Below, one piece after another: positions 17,887 to 26,299 of a stretch of 64,000 nt of DNA. The stretch's first letter is position 1; the number at the start of each line of letters is the position of its first letter. Below the pieces are notes generated by a model, which saw nothing but the letters and a program-made list of their open reading frames with translations, had not been told where the DNA came from and made no database searches. The position numbers were made by a program, and so were the translations under genes. Source of the stretch: Hydrogenobacter thermophilus TK-6 (GTDB lineage Bacteria; Aquificota; Aquificia; Aquificales; Aquificaceae); the NCBI RefSeq assembly GCF_000010785.1, contig NC_013799.1, positions 248,001 through 312,000 on the forward strand, in the 5' to 3' direction.

Positions 17887-20664
17887 CTGGAGTCTCTCTT
17901 TGAGAGTTTTTCTCCTGGGACCCTTCTGGTCAGATTTTCCTTCAACACCGCTGAAAACCGCCTGTTTTAGAAGGCTCTCCATCTGCTGCTCTTCCCTCTG
18001 GACTTCTTGCTCTAGCTCCTCCTGAGACCTTATCTCCACCTTCATGAGGTCAAAGATGGCACGCTCCTTGAAGTTTAGCATCATGTTCTCAAACAGGTAG
18101 AAGGCTTCCTTTTTATACTCCACAAGTGGGTCTTTGGAAGCATAGCCTCTCAGGTATATGCCCTCTCTCAGCCTATCAAGTATGTGTAAATGCTCTCTCC
18201 ACAGGTGGTCAAGGTTGTTAAGCAGAACCACCTTTGTTACTTCCAAGAAAAGGTCTTTGCCCAAGCTTTCTTCCTTTTCTGCATACATTTCCTTTATTGT
18301 TTGAGTGAGCTTTTCTACAAGCTCTTCCTTGTCTCTGGCCTGCGGTACTTCTACGTCTCTGCCTGTGAGTTCCTTAAGATAGTCTGCAAGCGGTTTTGTG
18401 TCCCAAAGCTCCGGCTCGTCCTCCACAAGCAAAGCGTGTAGTCTCTCTTCAATTACATCCCTTATAAACTCCTCCACATACTCTTTGAGCCATTTGCCTT
18501 CCAAAATGTCCCTTCTTATCCCATAAACTGTGAGTCTCTGTGTGTTCATAACATTGTCGTACTCAAGGAGTCTCTTTCTTATCTGGAAATTCTGTGCCTC
18601 AACCCTCTTTTGCGCGTTCTGTATGGCTTTTGTGACCATCCTGCTCTCTATGGGCTCTCCTTCTGGGATCCTGAGAAACTCCATCATCTTCTTTACTCTG
18701 TCACCTCCGAAGATGCGCATAAGGTCATCCTCAAGGGAGAGTACAAATCTTGTCTCTCCGGGATCTCCCTGTCTTCCTGCCCTTCCTCTGAGCTGATTGT
18801 CTATCCTACGAGATTCGTGCCTTTCTGTACCTATCACTAAAAGTCCACCAAGCTGCACCACCTTCTCCTTTTCTTCTTGAGTTATTCTGTATGCTTCTTC
18901 AAGGGCTTGTTTCCACTCCTCTTGGGTGGCAGTCTCCAATGTCTTTCCCCTCTTTGTTAGGATCTCCTTGGCTAAATATTCTGGATTACCTCCCAAGAGT
19001 ATGTCTGTACCTCTTCCAGCCATATTGGTGGATATGGTCACCGCCCCAAGCCTCCCTGCCTGCGCTATGATTTCTGCTTCCTTTTCGTGATGTTTGGCAT
19101 TTAAAACATTGTGAGGTATGCCTGCTTTTTTGAGAAGCTGAGAAAGATGCTCCGAATCCTCTATGGACACTGTACCTACCAGAATAGGTCTTCCCTTCTG
19201 GTGCTCCCTCTTTATGTAATCCACCACCGCCTGCCACTTTTCTTGTTTAGTCTTATAAACCAGGTCCGGATGGTCATACCTCCTTACTGGCTTGTGGGTT
19301 GGTACTACCACCACATCAAGTCCGTATATTTCCTTAAACTCAAGGGCTTCCGTTTCTGCTGTGCCTGTCATACCCGAAAGTTTTCTGTAAAGCTTAAAGT
19401 AGTTTTGAAAGGTGATGCTTGCCAGTGTCTGGTTTTCCTGCTGAATGGGTACACCCTCCTTTACCTCAATAGCCTGATGAAGCCCATCGCTCCACCTTCT
19501 ACCCGGTAGAACTCTGCCGGTGAATTCATCCACTATGAGCACTTCTGAATCCTTAACAATATAATGAACATCCCTTTTGAAAAGCTGATGCGCCCTGAGT
19601 GCCTGATTTACAGCGTGAAGAAGGTCTATGTTTTTAACATCGTAAAGATTTTCAATACCCAAAAACTCTTCTACCTTTTTTATACCTTGCTCTGTAAGTA
19701 ATACAGTTCTGTTTTTTTCGTCCACCGTAAAGTCTTCGTCCTTTTTGAGTTTTCTTACCACTTCATCCGCCTTATAGTAAGCGGATGTATCCATCTGAGA
19801 GGGACCCGATATGATAAGGGGAGTTCTCGCCTCGTCTATGAGTATAGAATCTACCTCGTCCACTATGGCAAAGTTGTGCCCCTTCACCTGAACTATGTCT
19901 TCCAGAGACACCGCCATGTTGTCCCGCAGGTAGTCAAAGCCAAACTCGTTGTTGGTACCGTATGTTATGTGAGCTTGATAGGCTTGTTTTCTGTCACACA
20001 GCTCAAGCTTTGTAAAGAAGGCTTTTTTTGCCTTTGTGTCTATAAGATGGGAGGGGAGAATCTCTTCAAAATATCCTTTTGGCCACACACGAAGGTCCTC
20101 TTCTATAGCCTCCTTAACCACCTCCTCATCCACCCACTCTACCCTGTAAGAGGAGTAGTCAGAATTTATTACACCCACATCAAGCCCAAGAAACTTGTAT
20201 ATGGGACCCATCCACTGGGCATCCCTTCTTGCAAGGTAATCATTTACGGTGACAACATGCACACCCTCATTTGTTAGAGCATTTACATAAACTGCCGATG
20301 TAGCCACCAGCGTTTTCCCTTCTCCCGTCTTCATCTCCGCAATCTTTCCCTGATGAAGCACCAGACCACCTATCATTTGAACATCAAAGAACCTAAGCCC
20401 TATAGTCCTTTTACCCGCTTCTCTAACCAAGGCAAAGGCTAAAAGCACCTCCTCTGTTATATCCCCCCTCATTATCCTTTCCTTTAAAGACTCATCACCC
20501 ATTACCTTAAGGTGAAGTTCCTTAGAAAGCTCAATAAGTTCCCTGTTGGTGAGGGCATCAAGCTCCATCTCCTTTTCTGCTATCTTCTTAACATACCCTC
20601 TTAACCTTTTTACTTCCCTTTCGTTTTTTGTGCCTATGAGCTTTTTGATGATCCAGTCTATCAT
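17869..20664 (-). CDS. secA: preprotein translocase ATPase SecA
   Basis: A protein of about 931 residues with Walker A MKTGEGKT, Walker B-type AIVDEVDSILIDEARTPL and the helicase region TNMAGRGTDI and QLRGRAGRQGD. Between VGVINSDY and AHITYGTNNEFGFDYLRD there is an extra segment of about 50 residues absent from E. coli SecA; an insertion at this place is described as a signature of Aquificales and some other thermophiles. The C-terminal zinc-binding tail is missing (it ends LQSRRKR). ATG 20664 matches the family start; TATATT lies 8 bp upstream. Confidence 0.97.
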   Translation of the reverse strand: MIDWIIKKLIGTKNEREVKRLRGYVKKIAEKEMELDALTNRELIELSKELHLKVMGDESLKERIMRGDITEEVLLAFALVREAGKRTIGLRFFDVQMIGGLVLHQGKIAEMKTGEGKTLVATSAVYVNALTNEGVHVVTVNDYLARRDAQWMGPIYKFLGLDVGVINSDYSSYRVEWVDEEVVKEAIEEDLRVWPKGYFEEILPSHLIDTKAKKAFFTKLELCDRKQAYQAHITYGTNNEFGFDYLRDNMAVSLEDIVQVKGHNFAIVDEVDSILIDEARTPLIISGPSQMDTSAYYKADEVVRKLKKDEDFTVDEKNRTVLLTEQGIKKVEEFLGIENLYDVKNIDLLHAVNQALRAHQLFKRDVHYIVKDSEVLIVDEFTGRVLPGRRWSDGLHQAIEVKEGVPIQQENQTLASITFQNYFKLYRKLSGMTGTAETEALEFKEIYGLDVVVVPTHKPVRRYDHPDLVYKTKQEKWQAVVDYIKREHQKGRPILVGTVSIEDSEHLSQLLKKAGIPHNVLNAKHHEKEAEIIAQAGRLGAVTISTNMAGRGTDILLGGNPEYLAKEILTKRGKTLETATQEEWKQALEEAYRITQEEKEKVVQLGGLLVIGTERHESRRIDNQLRGRAGRQGDPGETRFVLSLEDDLMRIFGGDRVKKMMEFLRIPEGEPIESRMVTKAIQNAQKRVEAQNFQIRKRLLEYDNVMNTQRLTVYGIRRDILEGKWLKEYVEEFIRDVIEERLHALLVEDEPELWDTKPLADYLKELTGRDVEVPQARDKEELVEKLTQTIKEMYAEKEESLGKDLFLEVTKVVLLNNLDHLWREHLHILDRLREGIYLRGYASKDPLVEYKKEAFYLFENMMLNFKERAIFDLMKVEIRSQEELEQEVQREEQQMESLLKQAVFSGVEGKSDQKGPRRKTLKERLQSRRKR

Positions 20665-20668
20665 AACT

Positions 20669-20698
20669 TTATAATATAGCACAGATGGGGGGATAAAG
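20669..20698. repeat. imperfect 30-bp direct repeat, copy 1 (secA promoter side)
   Basis: Matches 21378-21407 at 24 of 30 positions in the same orientation, including TTATAATATAGC and GATAAA. The two copies bracket the restriction-modification wreck and may be a target duplication. Confidence 0.5.
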
Positions 20699-20762
20699 TG
20701 AGTAGAGATGGGAGTCAATATAAACGGCAGTTTTTATACCTACTGAATACTCCGTGAATATG

Positions 20763-21218
20763 CTATTCCTTTTTCAAAATGACTATATATTCGTGGCTCA
20801 TAGTTGTATCTGTTATTCCAGCTATATTACTCGGACTATTTCTTTTGGGCATCCTTTTATTTGGGATTTCTCTTATTACAGTTTTTATATGTGAAAATCC
20901 ATTTCTCTCAAAGAATTTTACAGTTATTTCATCGTTTGGTATTTCAATCCCTTTTACTTTCCTGTTGCCAACTACATAAGCTACGATACCATTTCTTTTA
21001 ATCACTTTAGAAACGTTGTTTATTGATTTTTCATAGTCCATATAAAAGGATAATACATCGTATGCTCTATTTTTGTCTATATCTGCAATTCGTGATAATA
21101 CTTCATCAAGAAGTTTAATGCCGAAATTTTTAATCTCTTTTTTTCTTATCCCGCCCATACATCTTTTGTCAACTTCGTTGAGTTCTTCAAGTCCAAGCCA
21201 TTGGTTGCTTATCTGATT
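20763..21218 (-). pseudogene. DNA methyltransferase, C-terminal fragment
   Basis: An open frame of about 150 codons, the only upstream ATG being 21158. It reads NQWLGLEELNEVDKR, then ISKVIKR-like and YVVGNRKVKGIEIP, and ends in TMSHEYIVILKK. This is the C-terminal third of an N4-cytosine/N6-adenine type II methylase, the part after the DPPY-YG-FSRLS region. The catalytic motifs (FxGxG and S/DPPY) are missing, so it cannot be active. At its 5' end it runs straight into a restriction-enzyme fragment, pointing to an internal deletion. Confidence 0.75.
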
Positions 21219-21347
21219 GTTTTAATTTCTACTCTACCCCCTATATCTGGAATTGGAATATTATTCTCTCTAACGCCGAAAAGCATTTCAAATGAACCCT
21301 TTGTCCCTTATTGTCCTCAGTTTATTTATTACTTCCTCCAGTTTCAT
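21209..21347 (-). pseudogene. MvaI/BcnI-like restriction endonuclease, N-terminal remnant
   Basis: From ATG 21347 the minus strand reads MKLEEVINKLRTIRDKGFI and stops. In another frame it continues FEMLFGVRENNIPIPDIGG and RVEIKTIR to a stop at 21209-21211. These two pieces are the consecutive N-terminal blocks of the MvaI/BcnI family (LEEL...KGW, then TLE-LLGI-ENN-IPDIGG-ELKT), with the RKGNTGVGYT part between them missing. The gene has a frameshift or internal deletion and is truncated at the junction with the methylase fragment. Confidence 0.7.
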
Positions 21348-21377
21348 TACCGCGGTTTCTGGAAACTATAAGATAGA

Positions 21378-21407
21378 TTATAATATAGCGCAGCCAGGGA
21401 GATAAAA
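21378..21407. repeat. imperfect 30-bp direct repeat, copy 2 (wecB promoter side)
   Basis: Partner of 20669-20698. It contains the TATAAT (21379-21384) and GGGAG that probably serve as promoter and ribosome binding site of wecB. Confidence 0.5.
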
Positions 21408-21410
21408 ATA

Positions 21411-22625
21411 ATGAACAGTAAACTACCAAAGGTGATGGTCATCCTCGGCACCAGACCTGAGGCAGTAAAGCTCGCGCCGGTGGTGCTAGCGCTGAAAAAG
21501 ATGGGTTTTAATGTAAAGGTGGTAGCTACCGGTCAGCACACGGAGATGCTTATGCAGGTGATAGATTTTTTTGGTATGGAGGCTTGCCTGCTTGATTGTA
21601 TGAGTGCAGACCTTCTGGAGAATACTGCCTGTATGACAAAAGCTCTCAAAAACAAGCTTCTTGAAGAAAAGCCTGATGCTGTTCTGGTTCAGGGGGATAC
21701 CCTAAGCTGTTATATGGGTGCTTATAGTGCTTTCCTCAACAAATTGCCGGTTATGCACTTAGAAGCCGGACTCAGAAGCCACGACAAGTTCTCACCTTTT
21801 CCCGAAGAGCTATACAGAAAACTCACCGACTCACTATCGGATATCTTCTTTGCTCCAACACCAAAAGCAGTAGACAACCTCTTATCGGAAGGTGTGCGTA
21901 AGGACCGCATACTTCTGACAGGCAACACGGTAGTGGATGCAATGCACTTGGCACTCAAAAGGTTGGACAGAGAGAAAATAAAGGGAGAAATAGAGAACAT
22001 AACTGGTAAAAAAATAGATGCTTACGAAGGGCTCGTGTTCATCACAAGCCACAGGAGGGAGAACTTTGGAAAACCCCTTGAGAACATAAGGGAAGCCATA
22101 TTGGAGCTATCAAAAAGGTACAGTTCTTTGCTTTTTTTATGGTCGGTCCACAAAAACCCAGAAGTAAGAAAGGTGGTGATGGATGGTCTAAAAAGCCTGC
22201 CCGAGAACTTGAGCCTTGTAGAGCCTCTCACATACCCACAGACGGTTTATGCGCTTGAAAAATCTAAGGTGCTCATCACAGACTCTGGAGGGTTGCAGGA
22301 GGAAGCGTGCGTAGTAAAAAAACCCGTCCTTATTACAAGGAATGTGTCAGAAAGACCTGAGGTAGTAGAGGTAGGACTTGGAAAAATAGTAGGCACTGAG
22401 AAGGAAAACATAATAAAAAGCTTTGATGAGGTTTACCTGAGCTACGATAAGTTTTCAAATCTTGAGTTTGAAAATCCCTACGGAGATGGCAGAGCTTCCG
22501 AAAGGATAGCCGGTTTCCTTCTCTGCCCTAAGGTGATGGACTTTATACTAAATTACAGAGAGAGGTACAGGGAGGACCTGCATGAGTGTTCTGAGCGTTA
22601 TTCTTACCCTGCTTTTGCTCTTTGA
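21411..22625 (+). CDS. wecB: UDP-N-acetylglucosamine 2-epimerase (non-hydrolysing)
   Basis: The 404-residue protein has the family N-terminus VILGTRPEAVKLAPV, ATGQHTEML, the HLEAGLRSHD catalytic region, TSHRRENFG and ITDSGGLQEEA. It interconverts UDP-GlcNAc and UDP-ManNAc, precursors of surface polysaccharides. It opens the exopolysaccharide cluster and overlaps the next gene by 44 bp. Confidence 0.93.
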   Translation: MNSKLPKVMVILGTRPEAVKLAPVVLALKKMGFNVKVVATGQHTEMLMQVIDFFGMEACLLDCMSADLLENTACMTKALKNKLLEEKPDAVLVQGDTLSCYMGAYSAFLNKLPVMHLEAGLRSHDKFSPFPEELYRKLTDSLSDIFFAPTPKAVDNLLSEGVRKDRILLTGNTVVDAMHLALKRLDREKIKGEIENITGKKIDAYEGLVFITSHRRENFGKPLENIREAILELSKRYSSLLFLWSVHKNPEVRKVVMDGLKSLPENLSLVEPLTYPQTVYALEKSKVLITDSGGLQEEACVVKKPVLITRNVSERPEVVEVGLGKIVGTEKENIIKSFDEVYLSYDKFSNLEFENPYGDGRASERIAGFLLCPKVMDFILNYRERYREDLHECSERYSYPAFAL

Positions 22626-23358
22626 GACTGCGCTGGCTTACAACTTCAGGCTTGAAGTCGGTGCAGGCTATGAGTACCTGAGCCCACACAGGATTTACGG
22701 AGACTGGAAGAGCGGGTTTTTAAGGTTTTACCACAGACCTTCTAATGACTTGACTTACTTTCTTGAAGCGGATGCCTTTTCGCGAAAAAATCTTGGGGAG
22801 GCAGCCTTAGGAGCTTTTGGTCTTTACAAGGACTGGAGTCCATGGCTTTACACTTACAGCTCTTTATCCGCCGGCAGCTCTTCCTCTTACCTTCCCAAGT
22901 TCAGGCTGGACCACGAGTTTAACCTCAAGCTGGGACCTCAGAAGAACATAGTACCTTCTGTAGGCTTTACCTACATAAAGTACCACGATGTTCATAAAGA
23001 CTACATCATGTATCCGGGCATCACTTACTACGGCGAAGGCTTTGTCATAACCTACAAGCACTTTTTTAACAAAAGTCAGCCTGGGTCTGTTAGCTCTTCC
23101 ACAGACCTTATAAGCTTAGGAATAGGTCAGGAAGGCAAAAGCTGGACTTATCTGGATATGTATTACGGCAAGCAGGCGTATCTTGCCACATATCTAACAA
23201 GCCCAGAGGAAGTAAGACAGAAATCCCTTTACATATCTTTAAAACACATTTTATGGATAAGAAAAGACTTTGCTCTATTCGGGGGTGTGAGTTATTTTAA
23301 GCTGAAAGATGGATACGAAAAGTATGGCTTCCAGGCAGGATTCTTTAAGGACTTTTGA
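22582..23358 (+). CDS. YaiO-family outer-membrane beta-barrel protein
   Basis: The 258-residue protein has a clear signal peptide (MSVLSVILTLLLLFETALA, then YNF). The mature part is made of alternating aromatic/polar strands and ends in Phe (FFKDF), typical of outer-membrane barrels. The GxGYEYLSP start and repeated YGxG motifs fit the YaiO/PgaA-like barrel group. It probably forms the exit pore for the polysaccharide made by the neighbouring synthase. The start lies within wecB, which suggests coupling. Confidence 0.75.
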   Translation: MSVLSVILTLLLLFETALAYNFRLEVGAGYEYLSPHRIYGDWKSGFLRFYHRPSNDLTYFLEADAFSRKNLGEAALGAFGLYKDWSPWLYTYSSLSAGSSSSYLPKFRLDHEFNLKLGPQKNIVPSVGFTYIKYHDVHKDYIMYPGITYYGEGFVITYKHFFNKSQPGSVSSSTDLISLGIGQEGKSWTYLDMYYGKQAYLATYLTSPEEVRQKSLYISLKHILWIRKDFALFGGVSYFKLKDGYEKYGFQAGFFKDF

Positions 23359-24121
23359 AGCTCAGGCAGTCCCTTACGCTCGTTTTGGAAGAGTTTTGAA
23401 GTTTAACAGAACATTATTCCTAATACAGCTACTTGTATTGACTGCATTTTTTGAGGCTGTGGTCTTGCATCTGCTGGATAAATATTTTGAAGCTCTAACG
23501 GGCATAACTCGGAGTATGTTCAAAGAAGGTCATATACTGGAGCATAGCGTAGGCTTTTTGAAGATAAAGTACTTTGCCATCTTTGGTAGATTGCCTACGG
23601 CGTTTGAATCCTTTACTTACCTGGTGCTTTCTGGAGTATTTCTTGCGTCTCTTCTCAGCAGGTTCAACCGCCTGCCAAGAAACCTCACCGCGTGGCTCAT
23701 ATACGTTGATATGATTTATCTTGTATCCTCCCTTTACTTTGTGCTTTTTGGAGAAAGATTTCCCTACACTGTGGCAGAGTTTGGAAAGCTTTACTTTCTT
23801 CAGCAGATGGGGGTTTTTCTCCTCATACCGGTTCTTCTTGGTATGACGCTGTCCGTATACACCTTTGGTTTTGTAAATTTTATGTTGAATTTTTTAACTA
23901 TAGCTCTTACCCTCTTCTATGCCTTTATCTTCGGGGCAGTTCGTTATCTGGCTTTTTTATCAATACTGCAAAACTGGTCCTACATACACATGCCTGCCAT
24001 GTTCTTTGTTGCCGGACCACTGCTTGACACGGTATATGTTGTCTCCTTTTACAGCCTTTGCAGCTACCTTACCGTAAAACTCCTGCACAGAAAAGAGAGC
24101 TACTACCAATGGGGGTATTGA
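23327..24121 (+). CDS. polytopic membrane protein of the exopolysaccharide cluster
   Basis: A protein of about 264 residues with roughly six to seven hydrophobic segments and no recognisable motif. ATG 23327 is chosen over an ATG 18 bp upstream because it lies at the overlap with the YaiO gene. It sits between the outer-membrane barrel and the glycosyltransferase, so a role as an inner-membrane partner of the synthase is likely but inferred from position. Confidence 0.65.
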   Translation, partial: ASRQDSLRTFEAQAVPYARFGRVLKFNRTLFLIQLLVLTAFFEAVVLHLLDKYFEALTGITRSMFKEGHILEHSVGFLKIKYFAIFGRLPTAFESFTYLVLSGVFLASLLSRFNRLPRNLTAWLIYVDMIYLVSSLYFVLFGERFPYTVAEFGKLYFLQQMGVFLLIPVLLGMTLSVYTFGFVNFMLNFLTIALTLFYAFIFGAVRYLAFLSILQNWSYIHMPAMFFVAGPLLDTVYVVSFYSLCSYLTVKLLHRKESYYQWGY

Positions 24122-25371
24122 CAGTAGTACTGAAGGGGTACTTGCTGTTTCTCGTTTTTCTGCTCCTACTCTATACCACAAGGCACTATATCTTTACGCT
24201 TAACAGAGCTTTTGGCAAACAGAGGTTTTACTATCAGGATATTATGGACAGCGACCTGCCTTCGGTATCTGTCCTGGTTCCCATGCACAACGAGGAAAAA
24301 GTGGCAAGGTTTATACTTGACAGACTGGTGGTTACGGACTATCCAAGAGACAGATACGAGGTTATCCCAATAAACGACCACTCTACGGATGCTACAAAGG
24401 AAATTCTGGAGGAGTATGCCAGCAAGTATGAGTTTATAAAACCATTGCACAGATACGGAGATTTACCAAGGGGAAAACAGAACGGTTTGAATGACGCTCT
24501 GAAAGTGGCAAAAGGTGATGTGATAATCGTTTATGATGCGGACTACCTACCTTCAAGAGGGCAAATAAAAATATTAGCCAATGCTTTCAAAGACCCCGAA
24601 GTAGGGGCTGTGATGGGAAGAGTTGTATCCATCAATGCGGGCAAAAACTTGCTGACACGCCTTTTGGACATGGAGAGAGCTGGAGGATATCAGGTAGACC
24701 AGCAGGCAAGGTACAACCTGAACCTGATACCCCAGTATGGAGGAACAGTGGGAGGCTACAGAAGGTCTTTAGTTCTGCGATTTGGAGGTTTTGACCCAAA
24801 CATCCTGGCGGAAGACACAGAGCTTACCTTCAAACTCTACATAAACGGATACAAGGTAGCCTATGCCAACATTGCAGAATGCTACGAAGAAGCCCCTGAG
24901 GACTGGAAAGTAAGGGCAAAGCAACTCAGAAGATGGTCAAGGGGACACAATCAGGTCATGTTCAAGTATCTCATACCCCTGTGGAAGTCAAGACACTTAA
25001 ACTTTTTCCAGAAGCTTGATGGTACGCTGCTTCTCATGATATACATGCAACCTTTTCTTATACTGCTGGGTCTTTTATGCTCCCTGGTGCTTTTCTTCTT
25101 GGGGGATATGGAGATATACACTACCACACTGACACTTCTTTTTCTTTTTTCTCACAACGCTTTTGGAAACTTTGCTCCCTTCTTTCAAATAGGAATGGCT
25201 CTCGTTTTAGATGGCTCAAGAGAGAAAATACTGCTCCTGCCTTTGATGTTCTTTAGTTTTATTTTCAATCTCATATATGCATCTCTGGGATTTGTTGATG
25301 CGGTTATTGACCTCTTAACCAAAAGATCTGTAGTTTGGCAAAAGACGGAGAGGTTCAGAGAGAATGCTTGA
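24109..25371 (+). CDS. processive family 2 glycosyltransferase (PgaC/BcsA-like)
   Basis: A protein of about 420 residues with an N-terminal membrane segment, GT-A core motifs VSVLVPMHNEE, INDHSTD and DADYLP, the acceptor motif LAEDTEL, the processivity signature QLRRW and a C-terminal membrane domain. Such enzymes polymerise and translocate beta-linked polymers such as poly-GlcNAc or cellulose. ATG 24109 overlaps the previous gene's stop. It is the catalytic centre of the cluster. Confidence 0.9.
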   Translation: MGVLTVVLKGYLLFLVFLLLLYTTRHYIFTLNRAFGKQRFYYQDIMDSDLPSVSVLVPMHNEEKVARFILDRLVVTDYPRDRYEVIPINDHSTDATKEILEEYASKYEFIKPLHRYGDLPRGKQNGLNDALKVAKGDVIIVYDADYLPSRGQIKILANAFKDPEVGAVMGRVVSINAGKNLLTRLLDMERAGGYQVDQQARYNLNLIPQYGGTVGGYRRSLVLRFGGFDPNILAEDTELTFKLYINGYKVAYANIAECYEEAPEDWKVRAKQLRRWSRGHNQVMFKYLIPLWKSRHLNFFQKLDGTLLLMIYMQPFLILLGLLCSLVLFFLGDMEIYTTTLTLLFLFSHNAFGNFAPFFQIGMALVLDGSREKILLLPLMFFSFIFNLIYASLGFVDAVIDLLTKRSVVWQKTERFRENA

Positions 25372-26299
25372 CCAAGCCCTTTTCGTGATACTTTTGTTTA
25401 TTCTCCTGATGCTACTACCATTTGGCGCATCTATTTTGGAAGTTATACTTAAAAAAGACGCAAAACCCATTCACATAGACCCAGAGCGCACAAAAGAGCC
25501 TGACTACTTTGGAAAGAGCTTTATGAGGATTCTCAAAGCCGCTTTAGCATCGCTAAAGATAGACCATGAGCGGGCATCTTCGTACTTCTACGCCAAAGTC
25601 CCTATGCCAAAGGGTGAGGAGTGGGTGGGCTTTATAACCCCAGAGTTACTTCTTGAGGAAGAAGTGTCAACTGTAAGCGTCTTTTTATCGGACACCCACC
25701 TGAATGTAAAAAGAACTTTTAAAAAAGAGGTGGTAGTTTTAGGAAGGCTTCTCATAACGGAGGAGTGCTCTATGCGTAGCTTATACACGCAGGGGGATTG
25801 CATATTAAAGGCTCCCCTGCGGATAGTAAGATGGCTACATGTAGAGGGCAACCTTGGAATTGACTCTCCCGCGGACCTGGGTCAGAGTGCTTATGTAAAG
25901 GGTGATGCAGCAGTAAAGGGTAGTGTGAAGTTCAAAAGGCTTTACGCAAGAAAAGTTAGCACCTTTGCCTACGAGCAGAGAAAAACAGGCTTTAAAGAAG
26001 AGCCTATAAACATAAGTGGAACCCTGAGGGTTAAAGGAAGCCTAAACATTGATGGCACAAGCAAAAGCGTGCATATAGACGGGGACCTATTCTCAGATGG
26101 AAAAATAGAACTGCAGGGGAATGTGCATGTGAAGGGCTCTGTATTCTCTCAGAGTGATGTGGTGCTAAAGCACGGCGTAAGGATAGGTGAGGAAGGTAAG
26201 GTAAAATCTGTGGTGGCAAAGGGGAGAATACTCATAAAGGGACCTTTTGAAGCTTACGGATACTTGCATGCGGAAGGAGGTGGTTCTATAGAGCCATGA
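25364..26299 (+). CDS. bactofilin-like beta-helix protein with N-terminal membrane anchor
   Basis: A 311-residue protein with one N-terminal transmembrane helix (ALFVILLFILLMLLPFGAS). After about residue 120 come repeated short strands (VKGDAAVKGSVKF, ISGTLRVKGSLNIDG, VHIDGDLFSDGKIELQGNVHVKGSVFSQSDV) resembling the right-handed beta-helix of bactofilins (polymer-forming cytoskeletal proteins). It may scaffold the synthase. Start and stop overlap the neighbours, so it belongs to the same operon. Confidence 0.7.
   Translation: MLDQALFVILLFILLMLLPFGASILEVILKKDAKPIHIDPERTKEPDYFGKSFMRILKAALASLKIDHERASSYFYAKVPMPKGEEWVGFITPELLLEEEVSTVSVFLSDTHLNVKRTFKKEVVVLGRLLITEECSMRSLYTQGDCILKAPLRIVRWLHVEGNLGIDSPADLGQSAYVKGDAAVKGSVKFKRLYARKVSTFAYEQRKTGFKEEPINISGTLRVKGSLNIDGTSKSVHIDGDLFSDGKIELQGNVHVKGSVFSQSDVVLKHGVRIGEEGKVKSVVAKGRILIKGPFEAYGYLHAEGGGSIEP

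Noticed and set aside
21411-21625. wecB as a horizontally acquired gene because of the adjacent restriction-modification wreck
   Set aside because: Codon use and operon overlaps match the neighbouring exopolysaccharide genes; nothing in the sequence marks it as foreign.
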